Below, one piece after another: positions 10,850-22,025 of a stretch of DNA of 64,000 nucleotides. Below the pieces are notes generated by a model. It did not search any database. It saw only the letters and a program-made list of their open reading frames with translations, and was not told the DNA's origin. Where the stretch lies: the NCBI GenBank assembly GCA_028023455.1, contig JAQFVV010012397.1, forward strand, positions 2,097,501-2,161,500. Reading direction: 5' to 3'. Position 1 is the stretch's first letter. Every line of letters starts with the position of its first letter. The stretch is from Epiperipatus broadwayi. Taxonomy: Eukaryota; Onychophora; Udeonychophora; Euonychophora; Peripatidae. The position numbers and the translations under genes are program-made.

Positions 10850-12960
10850 TTGTGATTTCTTAGCGATACTTGAACTAAGTCACTGCAGTCCCAACAATCT
10901 AATGGAAGACCTATCTAATTTATTACTACTAGATTTGCCACATTTTTCACTTCAAGATGATTTCTTTTATCTGAATAAATTGTGTTCATCACAGAAAACC
11001 TTCATTCAGCCTCTGCAGAACTCACAACAATGGTTTTAATTATTTTTTTAACTCTTTGGATAGTTTCAGGTACAGCATGTTTCTGGTGATTTTTCATAAC
11101 ATTTTCAACATAATCATGGAAATCATTAACTGAAATCTCATGAGGAAATACTTTGTAAAAATCTGGTAATTTTTCTTCAATTTTTTTCCAGGGAACTATA
11201 ACTTCCTTCAGATTCCAAGCATCTGAATTCACAATTTTAAATAATTGATGAATTTTATGATTTCTATCTCGAATATCATTACTTATGCTATTACAATCCA
11301 TTAATATTAATGTCATATTTGTTGTCACTACATTCAGTACTTTTTGACGGGGAAGACTCACACATTTGTTGTCTTCAACAAAATTAGTATGCAGGAATTT
11401 CTTAGAAGAGCTAGTTTTATTTATTATTTTTTTGTAAGTACTACTCTTCTCTCTGATATTAAAATGCTTTAATTGTTCTCTTAATTAATTGTTCAGTATG
11501 TGATATATTTACTTCCTTGAAGAGCATCTGCCAACAAAGACATTTCTTCTAGTATATCGATTATTAAAGCCAGATCTCTCATAAAATATTTGTTGGCGAG
11601 ATGTTTAGCCATTCCAGAAGATTTCCTATTAGTAGAAAAAAAATCATACAGTGCTGGATAGGCTCGCCATATTGCAACTGCTGATCTGTGACTGCATGCT
11701 GCCCATCTTGGGTCAAAAACTTTATCAATTTTTAGAATTTCAATTCCCAAATTGATTGAAATTTTATTCAGTGCCATTGGTTTTTATTAGACTGATGGAA
11801 GATTTTGTATATTTCATCAATAAATGCTTTAAAGTGATTCATTTGCTTTATGTCTTTGATAGAATCCTCCAACAGAAGCTGAAGGTGATGACTCAAACAA
11901 TGCCAAATAATAAACTCAGGATAGTGATTTTTTATTTTAACATTCACTCCTGACCACCTTCCCAGGATTATACTTGCTCCATCTGAACAAAATCCAATCA
12001 AATTATTCTTTCAATATGGATTATCAAATCCTACTAAATGCAGACTTTGTAGTAGAGCAATGTAAATGGTTTCAGTATCTTTGTTTTGTAATTCCACTAA
12101 ATCTACAAAAATTGTTGGTAAAAAAATCTATATCTTCAACCTTAATAAAAATGATAAGGACTGGCTTGTATGCTATTGTTTATACCTGATTAATTATAAC
12201 ACATCTTTAAATTCTGATTTATTATTTTTCTAAACACTTTATTTTTAATGTATTTTGCAATGTGCTCAACAATTTTGACAGCTGCAAATCGAGAATAGAG
12301 TCCCACTCCCATTCCTTACCCATTCTTTTTTTGTAATTCTATCAAATGTTCAATATCAGAAAAAGGTCAGCTTAGTTTTGCTGAAGTGCAAACCATATTG
12401 AAAATTTTACAAGTGGAGCTCATAAACTTTTCATGAGCTTTGTCTATGGATTTGGAAATTGCATGTTTTGCACTTTCTTTCAATTGCAACACACATATCT
12501 GGTGTGCTTTTGATGAAAAGTGTTCCTTTATTTTTTTTTGAAGAGAGGCTTGTTGAATCATTTTATTTTTCCCACTTGGAACAATATTACATCTTCTCCA
12601 TTCTTTTGACACATGAGCTGCCTTTACTTTTATTGACTCGATTTTGGTATAGATATCGCACCCAAGCTTTTTTCCAATAATAAGTAAACCACAATATTTT
12701 TATTTGAATTCATTGGCTTATTTCATATTCCAGCAGTCAGGAAGGTCACTATCTACATTTATTTTATATGCACCTTATGTACTTTTGGAACTGGACAGGT
12801 TATTTGTGTTGTCAACATTATTTTTTGTTATATCAGAAGAAACAGAAAACAAAACTTGATTCAGAATATCATCCTGTTTTCGATTCTGTATCAGTTTTTG
12901 GATCTTTTATGAAGAAATCCGATATTGTTTGGCATTTTCGTTTCAATTCTTGTGACGAGT
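10850..12960 (-). pseudogene. hAT transposase, KIAA1586-like
   Basis: Minus-strand frames give, from N to C: a start region near 12950-12850 (relic of KRKCQTISDFF); 12367-12612 (81 codons) with a relic of the KxHxxSKAH zinc-finger end; 11768-12001 with [13 protein letters not shown] and [16 protein letters not shown], the RNase H-like core (CSDGAxVMLG, xWHCLxHRLEL); 11493-11777 with VFDPRWAACSHRSAVAIWR; 11002-11361; and a C-terminal dimerisation region near 11010-10900 (SSAEAE then RFSVMNTIYSDKRNHL). In the dimerisation motif the residue after SAEAE is a stop. The family cuts and pastes its own element. Four or more frame breaks make this copy inactive. Confidence 0.85.
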
Positions 12961-14030
12961 TTATTTTTATTATATTTTCGTGTTACATTGGCCTTAGGAA
13001 AAAAAAACATCTAATTAATTGATTTTTAATACAAATGAGTGGTAACAAATCATAAAACTTAAATAAAATAGTAAAATTAAAAAAAGGAAAAAAAAATATT
13101 TGAAAACGAGTCATGCCATTTGATGAGCCATCTTCTTGCCAAGTTATTCTTGAAAAAATATGTTAAACTCATTGATAAAAAAAGACACACTGTTATACCA
13201 GATATAGCAAACTAAATGAAAATAATGTACTATAAACTTACTACAGCTGGTCATCCATTAAATTTACTAATCAAATAAAAACAAATCCTGCATGATAAAT
13301 ATGTAAGTGAAGAAATAAAATATTGAAATAAAAAATAAAAGTTAAATAAATATTTAAAACAACGTCGGTATAACAAAATCATTGGAACAATGGTTTTATG
13401 TTACAATTTATTTTCGCAATAATATGTTCTTTTGAATGAAGTTATTTTATCTTTAAAGTAAAATAATTTCAGCAAGAGTAAATTTCATCAAATACATAAA
13501 TACATTTGTGCCGAATTTATTTCTAATTTTGAATTTTAATAACGCCTCTGTTAAATGTAAGTAAACTAATAGTTAATTCATTTCTTACTTACCTTGTGTA
13601 AAAATTAAATATGGATTCATTTATCATTAATAAAATAACACTTTTTATTTGTATACTTTTAAAGAAACTAATTTGAATGCGATAAATAATGGATTTAATT
13701 ACTTAAAACAAAACTGTTGTGAATTATTACTTGCAGAATAATTCTTAATCACTCAAATTTCAACGCACATATCATACGTTCCAAGTGCAATATCGTATAG
13801 TCGAATTATTCTGGGGAAATCATTTTGAACCCAATCTGTTAAAAAAGAATCATTATTACATTAGATATAGCAAAAAAAAAAAAAATACAAATAATGTTCT
13901 AGATTATTGTTGGAAACAATTAAGTAATTTGTTAATTCAACTTTTTTTTAGGATAATAATAATAAAATTTATTTTCGGATAATTTAACTACGGTTCGCTA
14001 ATTTTTTTTTAATTTTAAGAACTGGTTCGC
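12961..14030. other. hAT element 5' noncoding part
   Basis: AT-rich, no coding signal. It lies between the transposase start and the right terminal repeat, so it would hold the transposase promoter. Confidence 0.5.
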
Positions 14031-14393
14031 GCGAACCGGTTGGATATCATCAATCACTGGTCGTGTCTCATTTTTATATAAAAATTTAGAATAATAATAG
14101 CCTTAATGGCACAAATTTTATTGAAGTAATTGTATATCAAAATGATGAAATATCTTTAGTATACTAAATGTGATCTCAGATAATCTCTATAATATAGAGT
14201 ATTTTTCTCCCATGAAAAACCTGTGTTTGAATTGTTTATTAAAGTCTTTAAGAGAATATTTGCTGTTATCCATTTATGAAAAAAAAAATTTTTTTTTGCA
14301 ATGCTTTTATATTATATAAAGTTGGGGACCATTTTTCACTTCCTGTAATAAATTTTCCAGAATAACAGCTTTATATATAACAAATTTGTAATC

Positions 14394-14810
14394 TTTTTAT
14401 TTAGGTATTTACAACTACAGATCCTTTCAAGTGAAGAAAGATTGCAAGAATTTGAAAAAGAACTGTCTTATATTAAACAAGACATTATTGGACTTTATGA
14501 AGTTTGACAAAAAGGTGAAAAGACAATTGATTTTAAAAGTGGGCATGTACTCTACTATAAAGGCATAAAAATTGGAAATACAAGTGGAGTAGGATTCATT
14601 ATAAATCAAAAAGTGAAGAATAACATTGTGGAGATTGATGGTGTATCAGACAGAGTGGCAAGATTAGTTATACAATTTAATAGCAGATACCAAATGCAAA
14701 TAATTCAGGTTTATGGCCCAAAAAGTTCTCATAGTGATGAAGTGGTAGAAGATCTTTATATGGATGTACAAAAGGCTTTTGATCAGAGTAAACAACATTT
14801 TAAAATTGTT
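14394..14810 (+). pseudogene. RTE endonuclease internal fragment
   Basis: Closely matches the reverse complement of the full-length RTE at 42189-45448, covering roughly 44,580-44,996 of it. The translation includes GHVLYYKGIKIGNTSGVGF and DRVARLVIQF; one in-frame stop interrupts it. It corresponds to the N-terminal two-thirds of the AP endonuclease and breaks off at KIV, just before the catalytic MGDFN. Both ends are truncated, which target-primed reverse transcription alone does not produce. Confidence 0.85.
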
Positions 14811-15684
14811 TACAAAGTTTATATAACATTTTCTATTCCAACTTTTGTATGCAATAATGGAATGAATTGTGTATTTTACAAAGTACAAATAAGAAGTAAA
14901 ATAATATTTGTCTATCATTACACAATTTCTTTACATTTTTTTACTTCTTATATAATTAAAGTACACTTTCCTGTGAAATAATGGTATTGTATACAGATAC
15001 TTGATAGCCATCTTTAATTAGACCGAAAACATTTATTTGCATTCTTCCTATAATTAAGGGCAATTAGATTGAATATCTATTTTAACTTAGGTAAATACAT
15101 TTTACACATATAATTCCAAGTGGTCTCATACATATATGTGTATTTTATGATTAATCACTATAAAATAATAAATCTGTTATATAATTACTCTTTTACTTAA
15201 GCAATCTCCTTTTTCTCTTCAAACACTAATATACAATGAACCTTAGAATGGTAAATTATTAATCACTCTATATTAGGGATGTTACAAATATATGCTTGCT
15301 ACAACTATGATTTATTAAAATGAAGATGTATAATGTATATCAATAAATACAGAACAAACATTTGGAAGATCTATGAGGCTAGACCTGATTGAGGATACAT
15401 GATAGTGAAAATGCATCTCAATAGACTTTAACACATTTTAAAAAAAAAAAATTTACAACTGTAATTTGAAATGTAAGAGTATAAATTAGTTGTAGTTCTT
15501 AAAAAATATATGATTATGACACACAATTTTTTTATAAAAATAATTGATTAAAATATAGAAATTGTCATGCATCTTTACCAAAGGAAGCAATATATGTAAA
15601 AACTTTTTTAAATTTAAAGTCTATACCTAAAGTTTAAAATAAAAAAATAGTGTCTAACCTAATAAAAATAATCATTTCCATGTC
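14811..15684. other. No gene or repeat recognised
   Basis: AT-rich sequence with homopolymer runs and no open frame of note. I see no terminal repeats here. Confidence 0.5.
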
Positions 15685-16002
15685 GTTTACAGCATAACCT
15701 GCCCACAACCCGGTTGCCGCGCCATTTATTTTGGAGAAACCAAGGCAGGCACAATCACCCGGACAGCACAACACAGATACACATATAATAGAGCTATGAA
15801 AAACAACGATAACTCATCAACATTTTTGGAACACTCCAAGAAGACTGGACATTTATTTGAACCTTCCCACCCTAAAATAGTCTGTATTGAGAAAAACGAC
15901 ATTAAGCGGAAGATCAGAGAAGCGTACTACATTAATAACAATAACTACTCGATCAATAGACGTGACACCTGCTTCGACATCTCTAAACGCTGGACTAATT
16001 AG
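15685..16002 (+). pseudogene. Penelope-like element GIY-YIG endonuclease, 5'-truncated copy
   Basis: An open frame of 105 codons ends at TAG 16000-16002. It begins VYSITCPQPGCRAIYFGET, matching the GIY-YIG nuclease core: the VYxIxC..C..xYxGET pattern carries the two short strands and the glycine. It continues with RTAQHRYTYNRAM (conserved Arg-x..His region), then STFLEHSKKTGH (the H..xTGH pattern) and EAYYINNNNYSINRR, the conserved terminal glutamate helix followed by an Asn/Arg tail. This is the C-terminal endonuclease of canonical Penelope-like retroelements. No RT is found upstream, so the copy is 5'-truncated. Codon use is visibly richer in G and C than the surroundings, and the frame is intact, so insertion may be fairly recent. 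Confidence 0.85.
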
Positions 16003-17274
16003 TCCATTTGCATATGCTTTGCATACCACTTCTCCTGCTCCATTTTTTACATTTCGCAGCTCACAGCACCGCTATGAATATGAGGTAAAGGACCTCGAAA
16101 GCGCTTAGCGTATATTAATTCCTGTATATTATTATAGCTTCACATTCAAGCGTGACATACGCTTAATTGGTTTATAAAAGTGATTATTGTAAATACCTTT
16201 ATTAAAAACATAATTATTATTTATACGCATAATATTTTCATTCTATAATTATAAATGTTATCTATTTATAATTACAGAATTGTTTTTAGTACAATTGCAA
16301 ATAATTTGTTTTATTACAAATTGACATATAACATTTGTCTTATTTTACATTGCAAAATGAATAAACTTAATTGTAAATCAAGTTTCAAATGCAACTACAT
16401 CAAAATTAAAATGTAATTAATTAAAATGAAATATTTATTTTACATAAGCCATAAAGCTAATGCACATGCACTTTGTAGATTTTTTAACTATATCTCACTT
16501 CCAAACACAAGATAGTCTTTGTGAAAAGATAGAATGAATCCATCTATCTTTTCGACCCAAACATGTATGTATGGGCAAATCTTAAGCATTTGGAAATGAG
16601 GGCATGAAGATGTTAAATGATCATTTTAAATTACTTTAACTATGCTTGAATGAATCCATGCTTGCAAAATTAGTAATAAATTTATTATTTAAAAAAAAAG
16701 ATGAAAAAATTTAGTACATTGAACCTATGTAATTAATAAATGTTATCCACCTAAAACCAAGTGAAGATAACTAGGCACTACAACTTCCAAATTAAAAAAA
16801 AAGTCTGAAAGAAATTTCTATGTATAGTAGCGTTGTTAATTCAAAAAAGGTTTTGTCTTTTAAAAACTTTTATTTCTCTCCACCCAATTCTACTATTACA
16901 GTTTTTAGAAAGAATTCATTACACACATTGCTATACATATTGAAAGTTATTAGATATATGAAATTCATCAATATGATTGATAAACGATCATATAAATGAC
17001 TGCATGTATAGTAAATCCTTTGACTAAAGACAGTTTGAGTAGATAGGTAATTAGTCTTATAACCAAGTGAAATTATGACTGTCAGTAATAACAGTGGGTC
17101 ATTACTCTCCATCTCCTTAAGATAAACCTATATAATTTTTTTAATTATATATTTAAGTAATTTATAAAGATTTTATAATTTTAAATAATCTATTGGAAAA
17201 AGAATGGAATGTTATGATCATAAGATTTTCTAAAAAACAACTTATCATTGCTATCTACTAACAATTTAGTGTTC
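16003..17274. other. Possible Penelope-like 3' tail, then no gene
   Basis: 16003-16150 keeps the higher GC content of the preceding frame and is probably the element 3' untranslated part. Beyond that the sequence is AT-rich with no coding signal or clear repeat. Confidence 0.4.
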
Positions 17275-17442
17275 TAATCATCACAAAAACAATGATTCAT
17301 ATAATAAAAAAATGGCAGATAATATTGTTCAATGATTTCATACCAATGATTTCTTAATACTTTTAAGAAATCCTTGGTATGAAATCATTGTTAAATATTA
17401 TCTGCCTTTTTTTACTATCTGAATCATTGTTTGTGATGGTTA
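17275..17442. mobile_element. Foldback MITE 1
   Basis: An almost perfect hairpin: arms of about 80 bp (starting TAATCATCACAAA on the left and ending TTTGTGATGGTTA on the right) with the centre near 17358. It is noncoding and fits a miniature inverted-repeat element with long arms. TA at the ends could be the target duplication. Confidence 0.7.
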
Positions 17443-17717
17443 AATATATTTTTTATCCTGTGAGTGTTCTAATTGACTAAAATATACTTGACATAATAAG
17501 AAAAGTATGATAGGAAAAATCGGTTTTTATATTTGAGTTCAGTATTATGATTTTATTTGACATAATAAGAAAAATAAGTCTGATAGAAAAAATCGGGTTT
17601 TATATTTGAGTTCAGTACTCAACTATAAAATCAGATTTTTCCTATCAGACTTACTTTTCTTGTTATGTCAAATATATTTTTGTCAATCAGCACACTCACA
17701 GGATAAAAAATATATTT
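17442..17717. mobile_element. Foldback MITE 2
   Basis: Terminal inverted repeats AATATATTTTTTATCCTGTG (17443-17462, extended by AGTG) and the reverse at 17693-17717. Inside are a roughly 80-bp direct near-duplication (17490-17560 and 17561-17625, motif GACATAATAAGAAAA) and a matching inverted arm (17626-17680), so the left half is duplicated relative to the right. It abuts MITE 1 directly. Confidence 0.7.
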
Positions 17718-18895
17718 AGCAAAATATGTTTTTGAAGATTTAATACATTTTATTCATTTAGATAGAAAGATCAAATAATGCTGTCAGAATAAACTTGGTC
17801 ACAACAGCAATACTGGAGTTGTGTTTATCTAGACTTTTGTCATGCTTCAGAACTGTTATCATTCCATTTCCTTCTGTCATGATTTATTCTTCAAATCTAA
17901 AATATTTAATTTTAAGTAATACTAAAAACGTTAGTAAACTTTAATAACGTAATTGACAAAACAAATGGGTCCCTCTCATTCACTGTATGATGTTAAGATT
18001 AATCACAGATGACTTATTAATTCATATTCCAATGATCACTGTTTCCAATCAGTAAGTTTTCAGATTGCTTTAAATATACTTCAGCAACAACAAAAGTTTG
18101 AATATATGCTAATATACCACTCACAATAAAAACATTCCCTGTATAGCTATATTTCTAGTACCAAATACTCCAGATGTAATAAGTAATCAAAGAAACCTGA
18201 AACATATAAATGAAGGAAGATACTTTTTAACCAAACATTCCAGATTACTGATTCTTCCAATGAAGTGCATTCCTTATTTATATAATCTAGCAGAATTTTA
18301 ATTTCAAGATTAAAGAATGGAAATCTAATGTTATACAATAATAGTTTTTTATTTGCAGTTACAAAGAATTCAAATGTTTTTCTCAAGAAAGTGGGCTACT
18401 TTATAAAAATATTAGGTCAGTCATAAAAATTTTTCGTCAGAAATATAATAGAACAAATTTTCTTACGCTGACTTGAAAACAGTTTACAGTGGAAAAAATT
18501 TTCTATACTTATTATATATACTGAAATCATAAATATTATTACATAAAGTTTTAAAATGGTTCAGAATAAAAAAAAAAGGGTGCGATCTTTGCATTTTATT
18601 CAATAGCAGCTACATAAACATTGCCCCCCCCCCCATTTTAATACAACAGGAATCAGCAAAAACACTATGTTTAGGATTGGTCAAAATGTCTCATTTGAAT
18701 TAAGCAGTAAAATGTTTAACAGTCCTTTGTTGACTTTGAGAATTTCTGCCATTTTGCACATCAAGCTGTTACTTATGAAAACTTTACTTGAGTAATAGAT
18801 GAAAAAACAATTCATTCTAATTAGTGATATCAAGATTTAAGATATCGAACTAAGAATAATATTTCCGTAGTATAATTTTTACTATAACATATACT
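17718..18895. other. No gene or repeat recognised
   Basis: AT-rich, with a run of C at about 18625-18634. The 79-codon minus-strand frame at 18147-18386 has no recognisable motif and I treat it as chance. Confidence 0.5.
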
Positions 18896-19432
18896 AGAGA
18901 CTGGTTTCTATCCACTTTTAATACTTTGTGGATGGCTTTAATCATAAACATATGACCAAAGACATGTTATCCTCAAGATGCACATTTTGTGCTGAACCAG
19001 CACTCATCAATTGACCCAGATCACAATCTCTTACACATATTTTTATCATTGTTCAGTATATATGAATAGCAATTACTAATTTAATTGATGGTCAAAATTT
19101 ACTGCCCTCACAACTTTTACACACACCACTTAATGGAAATGTATTAATAATTTTATTAATCATATATTATATACTTCCACCAAATGGTTTGTATCAATAT
19201 TGTGAGGGTTGTAAATTTGACAGATCAATTAAACAGTAGTAATTGGCTATCTATCTATATCTATACCAAATAATGATAAAGACATGTGTAAGAGATTGTA
19301 GTCTGGGTCAATTGACGAGTGCTGGTTCAGCATAAAATGTGCATTTTGGAGATCACACATCTTTTATCATATGTTTATTACACCCTTTCACAATATGTTA
19401 AAAGTGGATAAAAATCAGTCCTTACCTTCCAC
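18896..19432. repeat. Family Y palindromic SINE-like dimer, copy 1
   Basis: The two halves are inverted around about 19165. Both contain the family core TTTTGTGCTGAACCAGCACT (left) or its reverse (GAGTGCTGGTTCAGCATAAAA, right, at about 19318-19338) and a CAATTGACCCAGATCACAATC-like segment. The outer ends (ATCCACTTTTAA and TTAAAAGTGGAT) differ from the tRNA-like ends of the other copies, so the family has more than one type of terminus. Confidence 0.65.
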
Positions 19433-20565
19433 AAGATTAGAGTATTGAAAATTACATTATATATTATTCATAAGGTGGATAATCTCTAGCCTAATGGAGG
19501 TCTAATAAAAATTATTAATTTCACTAAGAATTATAGAGATAGTTAAAATTGAGAAATCTGTATGGTAGAATTTCAAGTATCTGGTCATAAAGCTAAAATC
19601 TATTCTAAAATAGTGGGTGATCTTACCATATGGTTAATTGCAATATTCTTAAAGCTTCATTTTAATGACAATGGACATTTTAATTAGAATATTTTTTTAA
19701 TTATGGAAAAGTCAGTGAAACTGTAATGTTTCTGCCTACTGTACTTGTTCCTGAAGTCCGGCGGAAAAATAAAATTAAGCTTTTTGAGATTTTAATAAGC
19801 ATCTAAATATTTGGATTTAAAAAATTAAGTTGCATACTACAGTAATTGAATGGTTTATTGCCCATGTGTTCATAACAATTTTGAGTATTAGAAACAGCTG
19901 TATCTATCACTCTAATATAGCATTAAACCATGCAAGGCATTCAAAAATCATACCTGGTAATTTTTACAAACACATTTGTTTATCACAAAAGAATATACTT
20001 AATTTTTTTTTGCTCTTTAGTGCACAGATTCAATAAGCATGTTGTACTGTATTTTGCAGTTATATTAAAGTATAATATAGCAAGCAGTGAATTATTAATG
20101 CAGGCTCTGTGATATCAATCTTGTTTATAAAAAAATCTTACCATTATCTCCTTTTACACTGACGTTTCCTTGTAAACCATTAACATAATTTATAATCAAA
20201 AAATTAAAAAGCAAAAGCATTTTCTTTGAAATTACAAAGAAAGTAAAACAGAAATATATATATATATCAGATTGCAGACCCTCTGACGACTGATTTCACG
20301 TTATAATTGCATTTTTACTGAGATTGATGAATATATAAATTGTTACTAGGATATTAATAGACGAAAAAATATGAATAATCATTATTATAAATAATAATTA
20401 TGCAATAATATATTATAAATAAAAAAAAATTATCTAAGTAGAAACTAAACACCTGCAAGATTTTAAATGCTGATAAAAATTAATTATGAGCAAAAGACAT
20501 GAGAGCAGAATTAAAACATCTATTTTTAATACATTGTACACAGGTTTAACACCTGCATTTATATA
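19433..20565. other. No gene or repeat recognised
   Basis: AT-rich, with a short TA microsatellite near 20256. No coding signal. Confidence 0.5.
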
Positions 20566-20995
20566 TGTAATATATGCAGGATTTGAACACAGAATTTCAC
20601 ATGACCCACAACTCTCAGTGCCATCTTATATTGCTGACCCACCTGATTACACACATGTTGAAAAGATAATCAATCACCAATAAAAGTATTTTGTGCTAAA
20701 TCAGCACTCATCAGTTGGTCCAGATTACCATCTCCACACATATATACAATTAGTACTCAGCTTTATATTAAGATAGCCAATCTTTATGCCTTAATGGACA
20801 GGCTTCAAATTATTCCAATCCACAACTCTTCATCTTTCTAGACCAATTGGAGAGCGCTGGTCTAGCACGAAATACGTATATTGGTGATTATTTATATTTT
20901 CAACATGTGTGTGATCAGGTGGGTCAGCAATATAAGATGGCATTGAGAGTTGTGGGTCATGTGAAAGTCTGTGTTCAAATCCCGCATATATAACA
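20566..20995. repeat. Family Y palindromic SINE-like dimer, copy 2
   Basis: Inverted halves. The right half ends GAAAGTCTGTGTTCAAATCCC, which contains an RNA polymerase III B-box-like GTTCAAATCC, preceded by a CAGCAATATAAGATGGCATTG segment at the place of an A box. The left end is the reverse (GATTTGAACACAG). The central core GTGCTAAATCAGCACTCATC recurs inverted as GAGAGCGCTGGTCTAGCACG. Confidence 0.7.
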
Positions 20996-21244
20996 TCTAT
21001 TTTTAAAAATTATACCTTTTATAAATAAAAAAAAAGTTTCATATAAATGGCTAGAATTTTGGTCTTTAATCCAAAACTTTAAATTTTTGTGTGTATAATT
21101 AAAAAGTTCAGAATCATAATTACCAACAAACATATGAAAGAAAGAAAAACATTCACAACTTGGAAACTCACTTTCAAGATAATTTGAGTATTAGCATTTT
21201 AGTAGCAATCATTTCATTAATAAGCTATGTTAAAATTTTTGTTC

Positions 21245-22025
21245 AAATCATCATTATTATTTTCAACTATTATCATTTCACTGCAGAATGGTCTCTTCCA
21301 AGTTTAATCCATTTCCTAGCTTCTCTTCACCAAAACACATCAAACTATCTTTTCATCAGCTTACATATGGTTTCTTTTTTGTAGGGCTTTTACAATACTT
21401 TTTAGGATCCAGTATAAACCCTTATCCCTTTTAGCAATGTCAACTCAGCTTTACTTGTTTCTAATTACTTCAATGATATCAATATCACCCGTTTGTTCTC
21501 TCCCTCGTATCCATTATTACTCCCAACATACATTTTTTCCATACTTTATTGAGTGGTCTGAAGTTTCACTATTGGCCTACTTTAAATGACCAATACTTAG
21601 ATTCATAAGTAGAACTGATAAAACATACCTACTAAAAATATTTTTTTTCAGACAAACAGGCATACTTTTAATATTTACTTCTACCAAAACAATCTATCCA
21701 ACTTTAATTCTATTATCAATTTCATCCATTATATTTCCATCTATATTAATAAACAGAGCAAGGTATTTATAATTGTAATCATTAAAGTTATTTCTTATGA
21801 GAAAATCCATTGAACATTAGTTCTTTGTAGCATTGGTCATTAATCCTCTTTTCATCTGATAATTTTTGCAACATTTCCTGAACCTCTGAAGTATTATTTG
21901 CAAAAATAGCCATATTATCAGTGAAATCTGGATGACTTAATTAATCATTTACTCTCTTAGCTTCCCATTTTAATCCATAAAATACTTATTATAAAACTGC
22001 TATAAAAAGTTTTGGAAATATTTAT
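21245..22025 (-). pseudogene. RTE retrotransposon 3' remnant
   Basis: Collinear with 42200-43060 of the full-length RTE on the same strand, for example the shared segments AATGGTCTCTTCCAAGTTTA at 21288 and TTTAATCCATAAAATACTT near 21970. It covers the RT thumb and C-terminal region and the 3' end. It is heavily mutated with no usable frame. 5' truncation is typical of target-primed insertion. Confidence 0.8.

Larger units (their letters stand above)
10484..14059 (-). mobile_element. Nearly full-length hAT DNA transposon, decayed
   Basis: The element is bounded by perfect 8-bp target duplications GTCGTGTC (10476-10483 and 14060-14067). Its ends are inverted: the left starts CAGTGATGATATCC and the right, reversed, starts CAGTGATTGATGATATCC, followed on both sides by an AACCGGTTCG-like subterminal motif. 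Eight-base duplications and CAGTG ends are hallmarks of hAT. The interior holds a minus-strand transposase of the KIAA1586/ZBED type, broken by stops. Length 3,576 bp is in the autonomous hAT range. Confidence 0.9.

Noticed and set aside
15887-16108. 73-codon frame overlapping the GIY-YIG domain
   Set aside because: Different reading frame of the same bases with no domain; the GIY-YIG frame explains the region.
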